Assembly: GCA_002803225.1 (NCBI GenBank)
Contig: NXFV01000631.1
Span: 1 to 64,000 of the forward strand
DNA length: 64,000 bases
Direction: 5' to 3'
DNA from: Gamarada debralockiae
Lineage: Eukaryota > Ascomycota > Leotiomycetes > Helotiales > Hyphodiscaceae
Shown here: in pieces, positions 1 through 10,414 of the stretch
How the letters are laid out: each line of letters opens with the position of its first letter
Numbering within the stretch: position 1 is the stretch's first letter
Position numbers and translations under genes: made by a program
Notes under the pieces: model-generated
The model's input: only the letters and a program-made list of their open reading frames with translations
Databases searched by the model: none
Told to the model about the DNA's origin: nothing

Positions 1-633
1 GTTTTATCCCTCACTGAGAGCACGTGCGATACCCAGCGCAATCGGGAAGCGCTCATACTCGCATTTCGTTCCTTCTACAGAACTCACATCCTCTTAACTC
101 CTCCTCATTTTGAATCAATCCACTGACCTCTGCTACCTCCTCAATGATTTTCTCTCGTCTCTTTCCCGAAACCATGTGGTTTCTTGGCCGCAAAATGGGC
201 ATCGACCTGCTGGGCAACACGGCATACTGACACTGTTTACATATATCACTCGAAACTCTGGCAAATGATGAAACTGGTCCATTTTCTTGGGGGATTAATT
301 TATTTCGCATTGTCTGTAACTTTCTTCATCCTTTTTATCTATCTTCTTACCTTTATATCCTCTGATAATTAATTGTCTTTCCTTCATTTCGGTGTTTTCC
401 CACGCGTCCTGGGCCTTACGCGACGCGTCTGAGCGTCTGACGCTGCACCCCAGCTTACCCCAACTGTCGTCGCCAGCACCCACCTACCCTAAATGCGACA
501 ACAACAACCACCCGGAATTCTGGGATTTTGATGACGGGAATATAATCGGGGGCATGGATATATACCCTAAATACTTTATCTCAAGTTTTTTGGCCTTGTA
601 TTTATAAAGTAACCCAGCTTTGAAGTGGAATGC

Positions 634-700
634 AACCCAGCCTGGCTCGCCTAATTTGCCGGGGTTCTGATTGGCTGGAAAACGCAACCCAGGCTGGGTT
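634..700. repeat. 12-bp inverted repeat (AACCCAGCCTGG)
   Basis: AACCCAGCCTGG at 634-645 is matched by its exact reverse complement at 689-700. The second arm overlaps a local near-palindrome (AACCCAGGCTGGGTT), and a further AACCCAGC lies at 611-618. The sequence could form a hairpin or be the remains of an element end. No function is implied. Confidence 0.6.
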
Positions 701-1020
701 AGGACGAACATTGAGGATAGGGTGGGACTTCTGCTTACCTGGTCTGTGCATTCGCTTGACTCTGGTACTCTAGCGATAACAATAATTTACTTTACAATGG
801 CTTTTTAGCTATTCTTTGGGTTGGGGGGTTATCGCATATGGTTGACTTAACCTACTCCCGATTTTGAGCCTCTTCCGCCGCTATTCTGGGCTAACCCTGA
901 TAAGTCGAATTAATAAGTCGAAATGGCCCTCTTCGTCTAATCTACGCTAATTCGTTCTATACGCTACAATATCCTCCCCTTGATAACCCCCCACGCTTAG
1001 CACCTCTTGCGTCTGGGGAG

Positions 1021-1298
1021 CCTGTCAGGGTGGGTGGGAAGTTGCCGATTTAAGGCACAAGGCCACTACCACAATAAGGCCACCCCAAAAGCTCAAAAAA
1101 AAAATTTTTGAGCTCACAAAACAGCTGCAAAACTATAATTAAAATAGCTATAACTCAGGAATATGGTAGCTTGGCTTTTTTTAAATTATTGAACCAAGTT
1201 TTAGTAAGTTTAAGCAAGTTTTGTAGAAGTTTTGTTATTGCTCAAGTGCGGGTGTCGCTGTGCCCTCAAATCGGCGGTTTCCCGGGCACCCTGACAGG
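1021..1298. repeat. 12-bp inverted repeat flanking the relic's 3' side
   Basis: CCTGTCAGGGTG at 1021-1032 has its exact reverse complement at 1287-1298, inside the 3' part of the helicase relic. The arms are 254 bp apart. This may mark a rearrangement boundary of the degenerate element, or may be chance. Confidence 0.5.
1091..1114. repeat. Perfect short inverted repeat (AGCTCAAAAA / TTTTTGAGCT)
   Basis: Ten-base arms at 1091-1100 and 1105-1114 are separated by four A residues. It is a hairpin-capable A/T-rich palindrome in noncoding DNA just downstream (in the minus-strand sense) of the helicase relic. Confidence 0.6.
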
Positions 1299-2060
1299 GA
1301 GCATAAAACCAGCTCAACCAGAGAACCGCGGCAATTCCTGTCCATTGACACTCCTCGTCCCGCTCGATTCCCTTGCACATGTGCTGGCTCACTCCACACT
1401 TCCAGCAATCTCGACACCGACGGTCAAATCGAACTCCCTGGCGCAGCTGCTCACTCGTCTCTACATTCAGCCCTTCCGTCCGTGTGCATTTGTTTGTAAA
1501 ATGCTCAGCCTCACGGGGCCCATACATAACCCAGCAGAATCCACAATGCCGCTGAACCTCGTTCATCTTCTCCTCGAATTGCTGCTGCTCCTTCGCCACA
1601 CGAACCTGCCCTGCACCCCAGTCCGTAACCCCTCCACCGCAGCAATCGAATAGCCGCCCGCCAACCTCCTCACAAGTCTGTCCTTCTTTATCAAGATATC
1701 CACTCATCGCAAACCGCCGGCAGTCCCGCGTCTGGATGAATCGTTGCATGGCAAGCTCATCCACCGTCAGTTCCGCAGCGTCTTGCTTCTCCAGCCGCCG
1801 GTAGACCGAGTCTTCAAGCAGAATAATCAAATCTACCTCCTCTCTAGCCCGCCCACCTCGCCCCGTTTCTTGTGCAAAGTCAATCATGCCATATGGGAGA
1901 CTGATATGCACAATGTACACGATCCCGGGGTAGTCTCCCCCCAGTACCCAGCGCCCCAGTGGCTGCCATGAATCCTTTGTCCTTCAGCCACTTCTCCACC
2001 GCCGCATCTTTCTCGTCCGTCAGTGAGTGGTAGTGCGGGCACCCCAGCACCTCAGCTACC
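1210..2060 (-). pseudogene. RecQ-family (telomere-linked-like) helicase relic
   Basis: The 1210-1920 minus frame encodes the end of a superfamily 2 helicase C-domain followed by a Cys-rich RecQ zinc-binding region: PYGMIDFAQETGRGGR carries motif VI (Q-x2-GR-x-GR), and RDCRRFAMSGYLDKEGQTC supplies zinc-binding cysteines. Upstream, 1930-2046 still reads as helicase in another frame (HYHSLTDEKDAAVEKWLKDK, then AATGALGTG), so a one-base shift near 1930-1945 separates two halves of one motif block. The N-terminal helicase half is absent, and an in-frame stop or a splice acceptor sits just upstream of the surviving piece. Multicopy RecQ-like helicases of this type are common in fungal subtelomeres and repeats. 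I call it a truncated, frameshifted relic. Confidence 0.75.
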
Positions 2061-2177
2061 TATCTCAGAACGTAGCTATATCTTATACTAGCCCCTATAG
2101 TAATCTCAGCACTAAGTTTGTACAAGAAACAGGAGTTGAAGTTGCTCACCGCTAGCAAAATACAAAAGAGACATGTC

Positions 2178-3050
2178 CTATTCTATTCCAAGATACTGAC
2201 AGGGGTTACAATGTAAAGATATCTGTAAGCTCTGCCTATCTACAATTCTTTCTATATTTTCTACGACTCTCACAGTCGGTATGCGGAGGATCGTATCTGG
2301 TCGGTGGAGCATTCCCTGTATAAAGACATCCTCGAGGTCTTGTGGAAGGTTCCAGGGACCTAACGAGAGAGAGAGTAGACTTTTGTTCTGTTGGACTAGG
2401 CGCTTCACTATAGTCCTCTCGGCCTCTTCATCTACTACCATTATAAATTCATTAAGGGAGTAAAACTTAGCGATATCATTTTCCCAGCCTAACCGGAAAC
2501 CTCCTGTGGGGCGGGACCTGAGTGCTAGAGACGAATACATCGCAAGCCTACTAGCAATTTTCGTTTCTTCTGGATACTGAAGGGAGAATAATTGCAAGTA
2601 GTGTTTTTCATGGACTTGTAACCCTAGCGAGGAAGCTATCCGAGGCTCTAGAGGAACTGGCGGAAACAGGATAACGTCGACCACTGGATTCCAGACAATG
2701 TTCCGAACCTTGCCTTGTTTGTTTTGTATCTTCCATACTCTATATCCACGATTAAATACTAGAGTTCGAGATTCTTGGCACACCTGGGGTACACTATAGG
2801 AGACTATATCTGATATTATAAACCGAGCTGAGAAGATTTGGTGTGGATCTCGAGATGGCCTATTTGAGACTGAGCGATCACAGAGAAAGTGCCGTGGGAC
2901 AGCCGCTCTATCGATTGCTGCATTCTCACTCCATTTGTATATGTGAGGGATAAGAGGAAAGACTCGAGCAAATAGTGTCAATTCCCAGACTCTAATTCGT
3001 AGTTCAAGGGGTAACTGCGAGAACCGGATAAACGAGCTAAGATCCGACAT
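2178..3050 (-). CDS. 2EXR domain-containing protein
   Basis: This intronless 290-residue protein opens with FSQLPLELRIRVWELTL at residues 10-26, the hallmark of the fungal 2EXR domain, an F-box-like N-terminal motif. The second signature, VPQVCQESR, is at residues 88-96. Such proteins form large, lineage-expanded families in Pezizomycotina. Their biochemical role is unknown; adaptor or ubiquitin-related functions are only suggested by the F-box resemblance. The start ATG at 3050 immediately precedes the domain and there is no upstream in-frame alternative of note. It sits alone in a gene-poor, AT-rich tract next to a helicase relic, a typical site for expanded family members. The frame is full-length and uninterrupted. 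Confidence 0.85.
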   Translation of the reverse strand: MSDLSSFIRFSQLPLELRIRVWELTLFARVFPLIPHIYKWSENAAIDRAAVPRHFLCDRSVSNRPSRDPHQIFSARFIISDIVSYSVPQVCQESRTLVFNRGYRVWKIQNKQGKVRNIVWNPVVDVILFPPVPLEPRIASSLGLQVHEKHYLQLFSLQYPEETKIASRLAMYSSLALRSRPTGGFRLGWENDIAKFYSLNEFIMVVDEEAERTIVKRLVQQNKSLLSLSLGPWNLPQDLEDVFIQGMLHRPDTILRIPTVRVVENIERIVDRQSLQISLHCNPCQYLGIE

Positions 3051-3645
3051 CTCGATTTTGTTTGTTATTCTCTGAAATTCAGTTAGGAATATCGCCCTAG
3101 ATTTATAAAGATAAGAATATACCTGGAATTGGTTTGGTAGATATTAAAATCGGTTCGGCGAGTGACGTGGCTCTCGTTTTATTGAGGACACAGATATTGT
3201 GCTCTGAATCCTGTCGTGTGTAATAGAAGTTCGTTGTCAGGCTTTGTGATAGTTAGTACAAGGTATATTGAATTCCATGTATTAATCGAATACCGAGCAG
3301 ATATCTAAGGAGAGAAGACAAAGGGGAGGCAGAGGACTAGCTACATAGATAGTCCAACGGCCGTATATCTCTGACAGTTAGAGATAGTCATATCTGACCA
3401 AGGAGTAAAGGAATAAAGGAATATCTGACATTTGTAAATAGTTTGGTTTGATCCCCAAGATCCTCCGATAATATTTGTTGGTGTTAGGCGCTACATGCTT
3501 TTTATTTTTAGGGTCTGGCTAAATCAACTCGACTAGCACTAAATTAACTTAACACGTGATTTCTGGCGTACACCTATTAATATTTCTATACGCGAAACTT
3601 GTCGAAGACCGCCGCCAAAGCACAGCTTGTTATACTAGTGGCAAT

Positions 3646-3689
3646 GGTTAGATTTAGGGGGTTGGGATTAGGGTTATTTAAGGTTAGGA
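3646..3689 (+). repeat. Degenerate TTAGGG-like interstitial telomeric sequence
   Basis: Within 44 bp there are GGTTAG, TTTAGGGGG, GGGATTAGGG, TTAAGG and GGTTAGG. This resembles diverged fungal telomere repeats (TTAGGG). It is short and imperfect, so it may be chance. The nearby RecQ-type helicase relic makes a former subtelomeric origin reasonable. Confidence 0.35.
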
Positions 3690-4090
3690 TCATCTACTTC
3701 TTCTTTTCTTTTTTTGCTTGTTTATTTTTTAATTTTTTTCTCTTAAAAAAAACAAGTGTCTTGTAGTAAAAAATTCTGACGCCTTTTATGAGTAAGACAA
3801 AAAGACGAGATTGATAGATACACTTTAGAAACTACCCTAGTCAAGTCGATTTAGCCTGACCCTATTTCTATTAATAAAGCAGAACCCGAGGCGGGCGGGA
3901 TTTATCCGACGCCGCCACGAAATCACGAATCAAACACACCGATCACTATCGTTGAAACATTCCTGCTTATCCAAAGGCCTTATGAAGGATTAGAGGCTAC
4001 AAAATACTTAAATTATTAATCCTTCTGAAGGCTATTAATCCGTTCATCAAGGAACAAATCTCTGTTTCAAAGTTGAAGTAGATTTCTCAC

Positions 4091-4148
4091 GAAAATCCCG
4101 TAAGCACTTCTAAGAAAAATCCCGTAGGAACTTCTAAGGAAAATCCGC
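4091..4148. repeat. 24-bp tandem repeat, about 2.4 copies
   Basis: The unit beginning GAAAATCCCGTAAGCACTTC recurs with a 24-bp period (AAATCCC at 4093 and 4117, AAATCCG at 4141), with a few substitutions. It lies about 240 bp upstream of the small secreted protein gene. Confidence 0.65.
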
Positions 4149-4383
4149 TTGGCTTGCGTACGCAAATCATAGCTGCGACGAGTCCGGACCCCGAAAGCTA
4201 TTTTTGATAGCTCCAGAATTCAACTACTATAAGTAAGTGTTAAGCCCCATAGGTTAGTCTTTAGATCAAACCTTTTATATCACACAAGAATCTAAGCTAG
4301 CACAACGGCACGCAAATTTCCTATACAATCAGTATCGTCTTCCTATACTTAGATCACTTAAGTAACGACATCTACCTCTCAAA

Positions 4384-4985
4384 ATGCGTCTTCTATCCCT
4401 ATCGGTAGTTCTTATTGGTCTCTATATAGGCAACATTGGGATCGCAGCCCTACCTAATATAGTGTAAGTTTCAAGTTAGAAAATTGAAGTTGCTGTGTTC
4501 TATAGCTCACCTTTTGATCTAGGAGAAGTGATGTCTCTATAGAGCCGCAGAACGGCATTGCACCACACGCCACGGCCGCCGGTGACTCGGCATACCCTTT
4601 TTCAAATCATGCGAAAAGAACAACTTCAGTACCTGAGGATACCTTGGCGACCTCTTCTAGCGCTTCAGAAGTCTATGAAACAACCGAACTTACTGGATGC
4701 TCTGTCGTTTACATCTGGGCTGATAGGCTCTATATAGTGCACAAATTGCCAGGCTTGGACCCTTATGACAATATGGGCAGTCTAAAATCAGCAGTTGGAG
4801 CTCAGGCTATCTCTAGTATTGTCATCGTTTATGATCAGAGTGAGAGTGATGGCAATGACGTTGCTACTGAAATAGGGGAGTGGGCTAGTAAGACTCCAAA
4901 TATGAAGCCTTATCAACATACTGGTACCAAAGGGCCGAAATCGAGGGCGTCGTTTAATAGGCCAGGTAGAGTTACGATAAATTAA
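4384..4985 (+). CDS. Small secreted protein, two exons, effector-like
   Basis: The gene was rebuilt from splice signals: exon 4384-4463, a 59-nt intron (GTAAGT donor, AGCTCAC branch-like site, CTAG acceptor), exon 4523-4985. The joined frame gives 180 residues. Residues 1-22 form a hydrophobic signal peptide ending near AA-LPN. A Kex2-type dibasic site (HAKR, K58-R59) follows, so a pro-region of about 36 residues may be removed. The mature part has one cysteine (GCSVVYIW, C86), which argues against a disulfide-rich fold. I recognise no family with certainty. The gene lies alone in an AT-rich, repeat-marked segment, a common setting for fungal effectors; that role is an inference. Frame continuity across the intron is strong support for the model. 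Confidence 0.7.
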
Positions 4986-6604
4986 AGACGCTATGGGCCA
5001 AGATCCGTGGGAATATTAAGCTATACTTATAGAGGTGGAAGAGTTTGAAAACATGAAAACACAGGGAGCTTAGCTTATAGAGATAGAGGAGTTTGGAGTT
5101 ACTGTATTTAAAATTATATCAATGATTATTTTGATTTTCAGGGAGAAGAATCTAAAGAAGAAAGAGAGTCTAGATAATCCTTTCCTGTCCCCGTATATTA
5201 TCACGGTTCGTACAGATGATCACCTGGTTAGGCATTAGCTAGGGTCATGGTGGGTCGTACGAGCAAGATCTTACGATCATAGGGAATCGCACGAGCAAGA
5301 TCCTGCGATCACATGCAGATCCAGGGTTCCCTGACTACCTAGTAACTTGAAAATGGAAGGGGGATTCCACTAGGCAATCGAGGATTAGTTCAACAATCAT
5401 GGTCGTGTGTTCGATATTAATTGCTACGATCATGTTCTGGGCGACCAACTATAAACCACCTTAGCTAGCGCTAGTCTCGTGGTCGCGAAATCCTCCTTAT
5501 TTTTGCTTAAATGATATTCTATAACATTTACAAGTGAATCCGCTTATACTTTCTTCTCTATATGTCTTAGCGGCCTCTAATCGCGGATACCGATTCAGAC
5601 TTGTTCAGTTTCTCGACCTCGCTAGGAAAAGTTCAAGAGGATCTGCCTGGTATCTGAAGGGGTTAACGCTGACAAATTTTGATAGAGGTATTGAGACGTC
5701 GCGACTCTCTAAGAAGCTCTTGATACTTGGAATAAGATCTCATCTTTGTACTCTACATAGTGATCTCCTAAACCGTCGGTTCGAGAGATTAGACCACAGC
5801 CTCTAAATAACCGCGTTGTCTAATTTGGCTCCCTGCTCGATTCCTATAATTAGAATAATACAGGAGAGCCAAATCGGACCCCTAGGACTCGGTTCGTCGG
5901 CGTTCTCGCTGGCGGACGTTAGGCTCCTAAACAACGTGAATACGAGAGACCCGATTGACCCTCGACTTCGAGTGTGTCCTGCTGAGCGGACAATCATCGC
6001 TCAAGTTAGCAAAGGCTATTGCGCAAGTTCGCAAAGGACTCAGGGGCGTTTTAACGACCCTGCCATCTCCAATCGCTAAAATGGGCAACGCTCACTTGAG
6101 CGTTTTGGATCTTTGCCACTTGGCATCTGATCACCCAGCCCTATGTTTACGTCTTAAGTTCATTATTGAATGAATTGACTGTGATTAATTTGAGGTTACT
6201 TTCGTACTTCTTGACCGATTCAAGGGGCATATCTTCACACCGATGGCATATCGGTAACGCCCGTCGATGAACTCATTTGAAAGAAAGCCTGTCATCAATA
6301 TTGACAGATACGCGCGAAGCAGCCACCCGCATCGAATCCAAAAGCGGCCTGAAAATACATCTTGACCGTCCGGAACGGTCCGATTCCTCAGCCTCCTAGA
6401 GATTTCTTTGGGTAACTATTTCTTGGTTGTACCTCGTGTTTCAAAGTATCAGTGCTGTTAAATTGACAACTCAAGCTGACATCATGGTATTGAAGAAAAG
6501 TTTGCGTATTTGCTCATGTCGGCAAGTCTCTTGCGCGAGGATGGCCCGACCCCAGCCCAAGTGGGCGTTTCCCACGAAGTCAGTGGCACCTCCGAAAGTT
6601 ACAT
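4986..6604. other. Gene-poor stretch with 32-bp tandem repeat
   Basis: Open frames of 60-90 codons between 5534 and 6173 overlap each other on both strands and match no family I know. I see nothing codable here. The segment contains the tandem repeat at 5254-5316 and the promoter side of the C2H2 gene, whose true start could lie slightly upstream or downstream of 6605. Confidence 0.45.
5254..5316. repeat. 32-bp tandem repeat, two copies
   Basis: ACGAGCAAGATC occurs at 5259 and 5291 in similar flanks (TCGTACGAGCAAGATCTTAC versus TCGCACGAGCAAGATCCTGC), each followed by GATCA. Two diverged copies in noncoding DNA; no function assigned. Confidence 0.6.
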
Positions 6605-8964
6605 ATGTCACTTGGAGACCCCTCGGACCTTTGTCAACTCAACCAATCTCGGACGGAATCCGAATCTGTCGGGAATCCATCACACTTCGCCGCGTCTTCA
6701 CGATATAGATTCCATTGGTCAAGGTCACCCTCCACCCACGCCGGGATACCTTGGAGAATGCTGATGGGAGTAGGAATGCCAATGGACCCTAAATGCCAAA
6801 CCGTACATCTGCCCGAGCTTAGTGAATTGAAATACCTTTTGGATGAGGACGAAGACGAGGATAAAGCTTCATCCCCAAATTACGTTTGGGATGCTTCAAA
6901 ACACGATGGATTGAGTTTGCTTGCTGATGTCCCGCCACACACCAGCTGGTATTATTCCACAATTAGGGCTTCTCACAATGCCAAAGAACTGTCATCAAAT
7001 CCAGATGCCAGTCAGACGCCCCGATCGTCTGTGCCTATCGAGTTTGAACTTGCGCAGCCAATGCAAAACGCGAGACCCGACGCCAATACTGGGCGACAGA
7101 AGGCTCAAAGGCTTGGATCAACATTGCCAATAGGGCCTGGTGTTGATTACGATCATCCCCCTGATTCGGCCCAGCTTCCAAACGAAAGTAACCACGATCT
7201 TTCCACCTCTGATCTCGATCTCAAACACACGATACCACCAGCCCTACATGGCGAAAACTTCTCCCACACCCATGAAGGACTATCCAAATCTCCAACTCGT
7301 CAACCTGGGATGCTGACAGCGTCGGAGGAGATGAAAGGTCGCCTCAAACATGAAAGCTGCATAGGGATCGGCAGCTGGAGTAAAGATGACATTCCGCCAA
7401 ATGATGGACCTCAGGATAAGCTGGATAATGCGATGGAAGAAATGGATCCTGTACTACCGCAGATCTATGCGATGTTTGATAAGAACTGGCTAGGCAATGT
7501 GATGCAGTGTCCGAATGGGTCGCGGGGACAACGCCCATCTCAGTCTGTTACATCTCAACCCAAGATTGCAGCAAGGCCAACGTCTTCGACTGCGGCTTTC
7601 AACACGAATCAGAATTTCTGGCAAGATCAAGGCACAGATGAGGACGACAGCGAGGATGATTTGCCAAAGGGAAGGAGACGTAGAGCAGCTTCTGGCGATA
7701 GTGAAGCAAATGGGCCACGACTAGCCTGTCCTTTCTACAAAAATGATCCCCGTTTCTTCAGAGCTAACATTCTCAACGATACTACCTTTCGTAGCTGCGC
7801 AGGCCCCGGATTCAAAGACATTTCTCGTCTCAAGTAAGTGGTGTTCTTTAGCCCTTTCGAATGGTTTCGATTCTAATTCACTTCTAGAGCACATTTGTAT
7901 AAGAAGCATAGGACCCCCATAAGTTGTCCAGTTTGCGGATCACATTTCAACGCTCAGGAGGAACTCAACGAACACGTTCGATCCAGGACGTGCGATATTC
8001 AACCCCTAGTGCCTCTGAAGTCCATTACAGATGAGGTCGAGAAAAAGTTGAGGAAGAAGAAAACGGGTCTCAGCCTAGCGGATGGTTGGAAGGAGATCTA
8101 TCAGTGGATCTTCCCCGGTGACCAGGTGGTCCCAAGCCCATGTGAGCAGTTTTCGACTTGCGGTTGAAGTGACAAAGTTTCGTCTTATAGCGCCTGCTAA
8201 TAGATCATCATGAAGATTACGATCCTTCTGATGCATTTTCTTATTCGAGTAACGAGTTTCTTGAGACTGAAGATCTTGAGACGTTCTCATGTCGTGAACT
8301 ACCTCAAGCATATAGAGAAGCCCTCGATGTTGCATTCCAAGGGCAGCTACCGCAGTCGCCAGAGGAATTCAAGAGCCTTTTAGTCTCAAGACTAAGTGAC
8401 TGCCTGAAGGAGGTAGCCTCGAGATACCACAACACCCAGCAAGGTGCTATGCAATCTACCTGTGGTACAGAGGTTGCCACCATGCCCACTCCTAAGGCTT
8501 CATTCAACGGTTTTGAACGGCTTCCAAACGTTCCGAGCCAGAATTACAACGCATTTAATATGTGGGGTACCAGATCAGTAGCTCCGGTACCGTGGTACCA
8601 ATCCAACGAAGTGCCGGGTACCGAGTACCACCAGTTGCAATATCCACAAGAAGGCGAGAGCTCCCAAACAGACTCCATGGACTTATTCCATTTACGGACC
8701 CGGGATTCTGGCTATGGAACAACCTCCATTGGGTGCTACTTGAATTGCAGTGGCTACTGTACTTGTTACGACTCCTCTGATATGAATCGTAGTTCTTTCG
8801 ATGGGACCGCCCAGACATCCAACTTCATCGATGGCCTCGGATTGAGAGAAGACCACCATGATTCCAACGCGGACTCTGGACCAATGACGAGCGACACCTT
8901 GACACCAGTTCCAAGGAGCTGCCGTAACCTCAACAACGAGGATTACCTTCAACCTCCTCTCTAG
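6605..8964 (+). CDS. Fungal C2H2 zinc-finger protein, three exons
   Basis: Exons 6605-7833, 7888-8141 and 8204-8964 join in phase to 747 residues. Introns are 54 nt (GTAAGT...CTAG) and 62 nt (GTGAGC...ATAG); the second acceptor was chosen because it restores a PSPY-type reading after FPGDQVV. The core is the fungal motif ACPFYKNDP (residues 374-382), then C398, LKAHLYKKH and CPVCGSHF...H...C, a paired C2H2-like module common in standalone fungal proteins and in NLR-like receptors. Before it lies a long disordered region with an acidic run (DEDEDED) and a basic stretch (GRRRRA, nuclear-localisation-like). A regulatory nuclear role is likely but unproven. The start is uncertain: ATG 6605 gives the longest frame, but the in-frame ATG at 6759 is also credible. 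Confidence 0.8.
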
Positions 8965-9373
8965 CTCATCTCCTTTGCCAACATCCAAATGGGCTCATCC
9001 AACCTGTTTTGTCTTGATTTCAACAATCGAGTTTTTCATTCTTTTTGTTATTCTGGGAGTCACATTCATACTTGAGGCAAAATGCATGCAGATATACATG
9101 GAAACAGACATATTGTAATCAGGAAGTCTCACGAAACATGAAAATACCACCACGTCCAAACTAATTTTTACTTTTGCGTGTATTTCGTATCCCTTTGTGA
9201 TCACGTAAAGTGGCGAGGAATATTTTATCCCGCTCGTATCATGTTGTCGGATTTAAAAAGGGATGAGCTGCAGCCCAGTTCATGTCCAAATCCCTACATC
9301 CACAACAGAGAAATTCCCGGCATTTTGTGTTATCTTCTCACCAACCTCTAGAGGGCCAAACATAACTTCAAAA
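8965..9373. other. Short intergenic spacer
   Basis: AT-rich 3' region of the C2H2 gene and upstream region of the broken Gfd2-like gene. I see no gene. An in-frame upstream ATG at 9263 could extend the next frame but adds no recognisable domain. Confidence 0.5.
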
Positions 9374-10348
9374 ATGCCTCTGCTGATAGCATCGGAGAAC
9401 GAGATAGAAGTACTTCAGTCTCGCCTAGGCCTCGGTCAGGAGAATATAGCCGACGCTGTCTTCGTGGCTATTGATTTGAATGAGGGCCTAATACCCAGAA
9501 CGCCTTTCAACCCTCTACAAATACACAAGCTAGAATATCATTCCTCGACTCGAGCGACCTTTTGCTCCAATCCGGAGAACCAGGAACATCATCCATAATT
9601 TCGACTCAAAACTTCTGTACCGGTACTCCCAGACGCTACACCAAAGCGCTTAAAAATTTCAAGTTCAGAATCTCGGAGACAATTTCTATTTACGATATAG
9701 CTGACAAGATCCGTCATTGTATGAAGCTGCAGGATGGTGAGAGTACCTGCGAGCATCGGCAAGTTGTCATGGTCTGCCACCAATTTCGTCAAGAGTGGAA
9801 GAAAATCACATCCTTGCGCATATCCACGAAAAATAACCTCGACTCAGTCTTGACGATTTTAGACACTTCCCAAATAGTGGCTGACTTTTCATTGTCCAAG
9901 AGGTAAGCCTGTAGTTTTTCAGGATCTCTCTGTTGAGCTAGGAATTCCATTGGAAGTGAGGACTTCCATACCGCTGGATACGACGCAAACTGTACTCTGA
10001 GAGCATTGCTCTTATTGGCGGCCAGATATCAGGAGAAAAATCATTGTGGAGGGTCCGAAGCTAGACTTGTGGCCCTTCTGCGAAAGCTTGGACAAGCTCC
10101 GCTCCCGCTTGCAATGACTGATGAAGAGCTCGATCCTCTCATTGCTCTCTAACCGAAAGAACCCATCGGCAACCCTGAAGTCCGGTAGACACTTCGCGCT
10201 TTATAATAAGGATGATTAAGTCAGATAGAAGAGTCAGAGGAAAGGAACGAATATTAGCCAGACAAGCTGCGAAGAAAATCTTGCAAGACGAAGCTTTCGA
10301 AGCTATGGGAACGAACGCAGATGGTGTCGAAGTGACCCTAAGTGCGTG
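9374..10348 (+). pseudogene. Gfd2/YDR514C-like RNase H-fold gene, frameshifted
   Basis: Successive frames carry ordered pieces of the fungal Gfd2/YDR514C-like C-terminal domain (ribonuclease H-like fold). Frame one gives DAVFVAIDLNE, with the first catalytic-type Asp. Frame two gives ARISFLDSSDLL, STQNFCTGTPRRYTKALKNF, VVMVCHQFRQEW and VLTILDTSQIVADFSLSKR. A third block reads FHTAGYDANCTLRALLLLA, the conserved last motif. The first shift falls in GAGGGCCT near 9484, consistent with loss of one G. Near 9903-9941 either a 39-nt intron or a double shift is needed, because DLSVELGIPLE reads well in another frame there. A further basic block (RRVRGKERILARQAAKKI) near 10227-10348 is in yet another frame. 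It is probably a young pseudogene; assembly error is the alternative. Confidence 0.6.
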
Positions 10349-10414
10349 AGGAAATCTCAAGAAGTTCTAATGAACCAGAACCATGTCTAAATTCACTTTC
10401 TCCCCCTCCCATAA

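Larger units (their letters stand above)
1..1209. other. Gene-poor left end with inverted repeats
   Basis: No coding region can be supported. Short open frames here have no family motif and no splice logic. The stretch does hold small inverted repeats, listed separately, and leads into the helicase relic. It is probably intergenic or repeat-derived DNA. Confidence 0.5.
3051..4383. other. AT-rich gene-poor stretch
   Basis: No gene is visible. The stretch contains degenerate telomere-like sequence (3646-3689), poly-T/poly-A tracts around 3705-3770 and a 24-bp tandem repeat (4091-4148). The last part is the probable promoter and leader of the small secreted protein that starts at 4384. Confidence 0.5.

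Noticed and set aside
1108..1653. 181-codon plus-strand open frame
   Set aside because: Antisense shadow of the helicase relic; no motif of its own.
5534..6173. Cluster of overlapping short open frames
   Set aside because: Frames overlap on both strands, have no domains and lie in repeat-marked gene-poor DNA.
8567..8640. Four GGTACC sites within about 75 bp
   Set aside because: They fall in coding sequence of the C2H2 gene and do not form a regular repeat; probably chance codon use.
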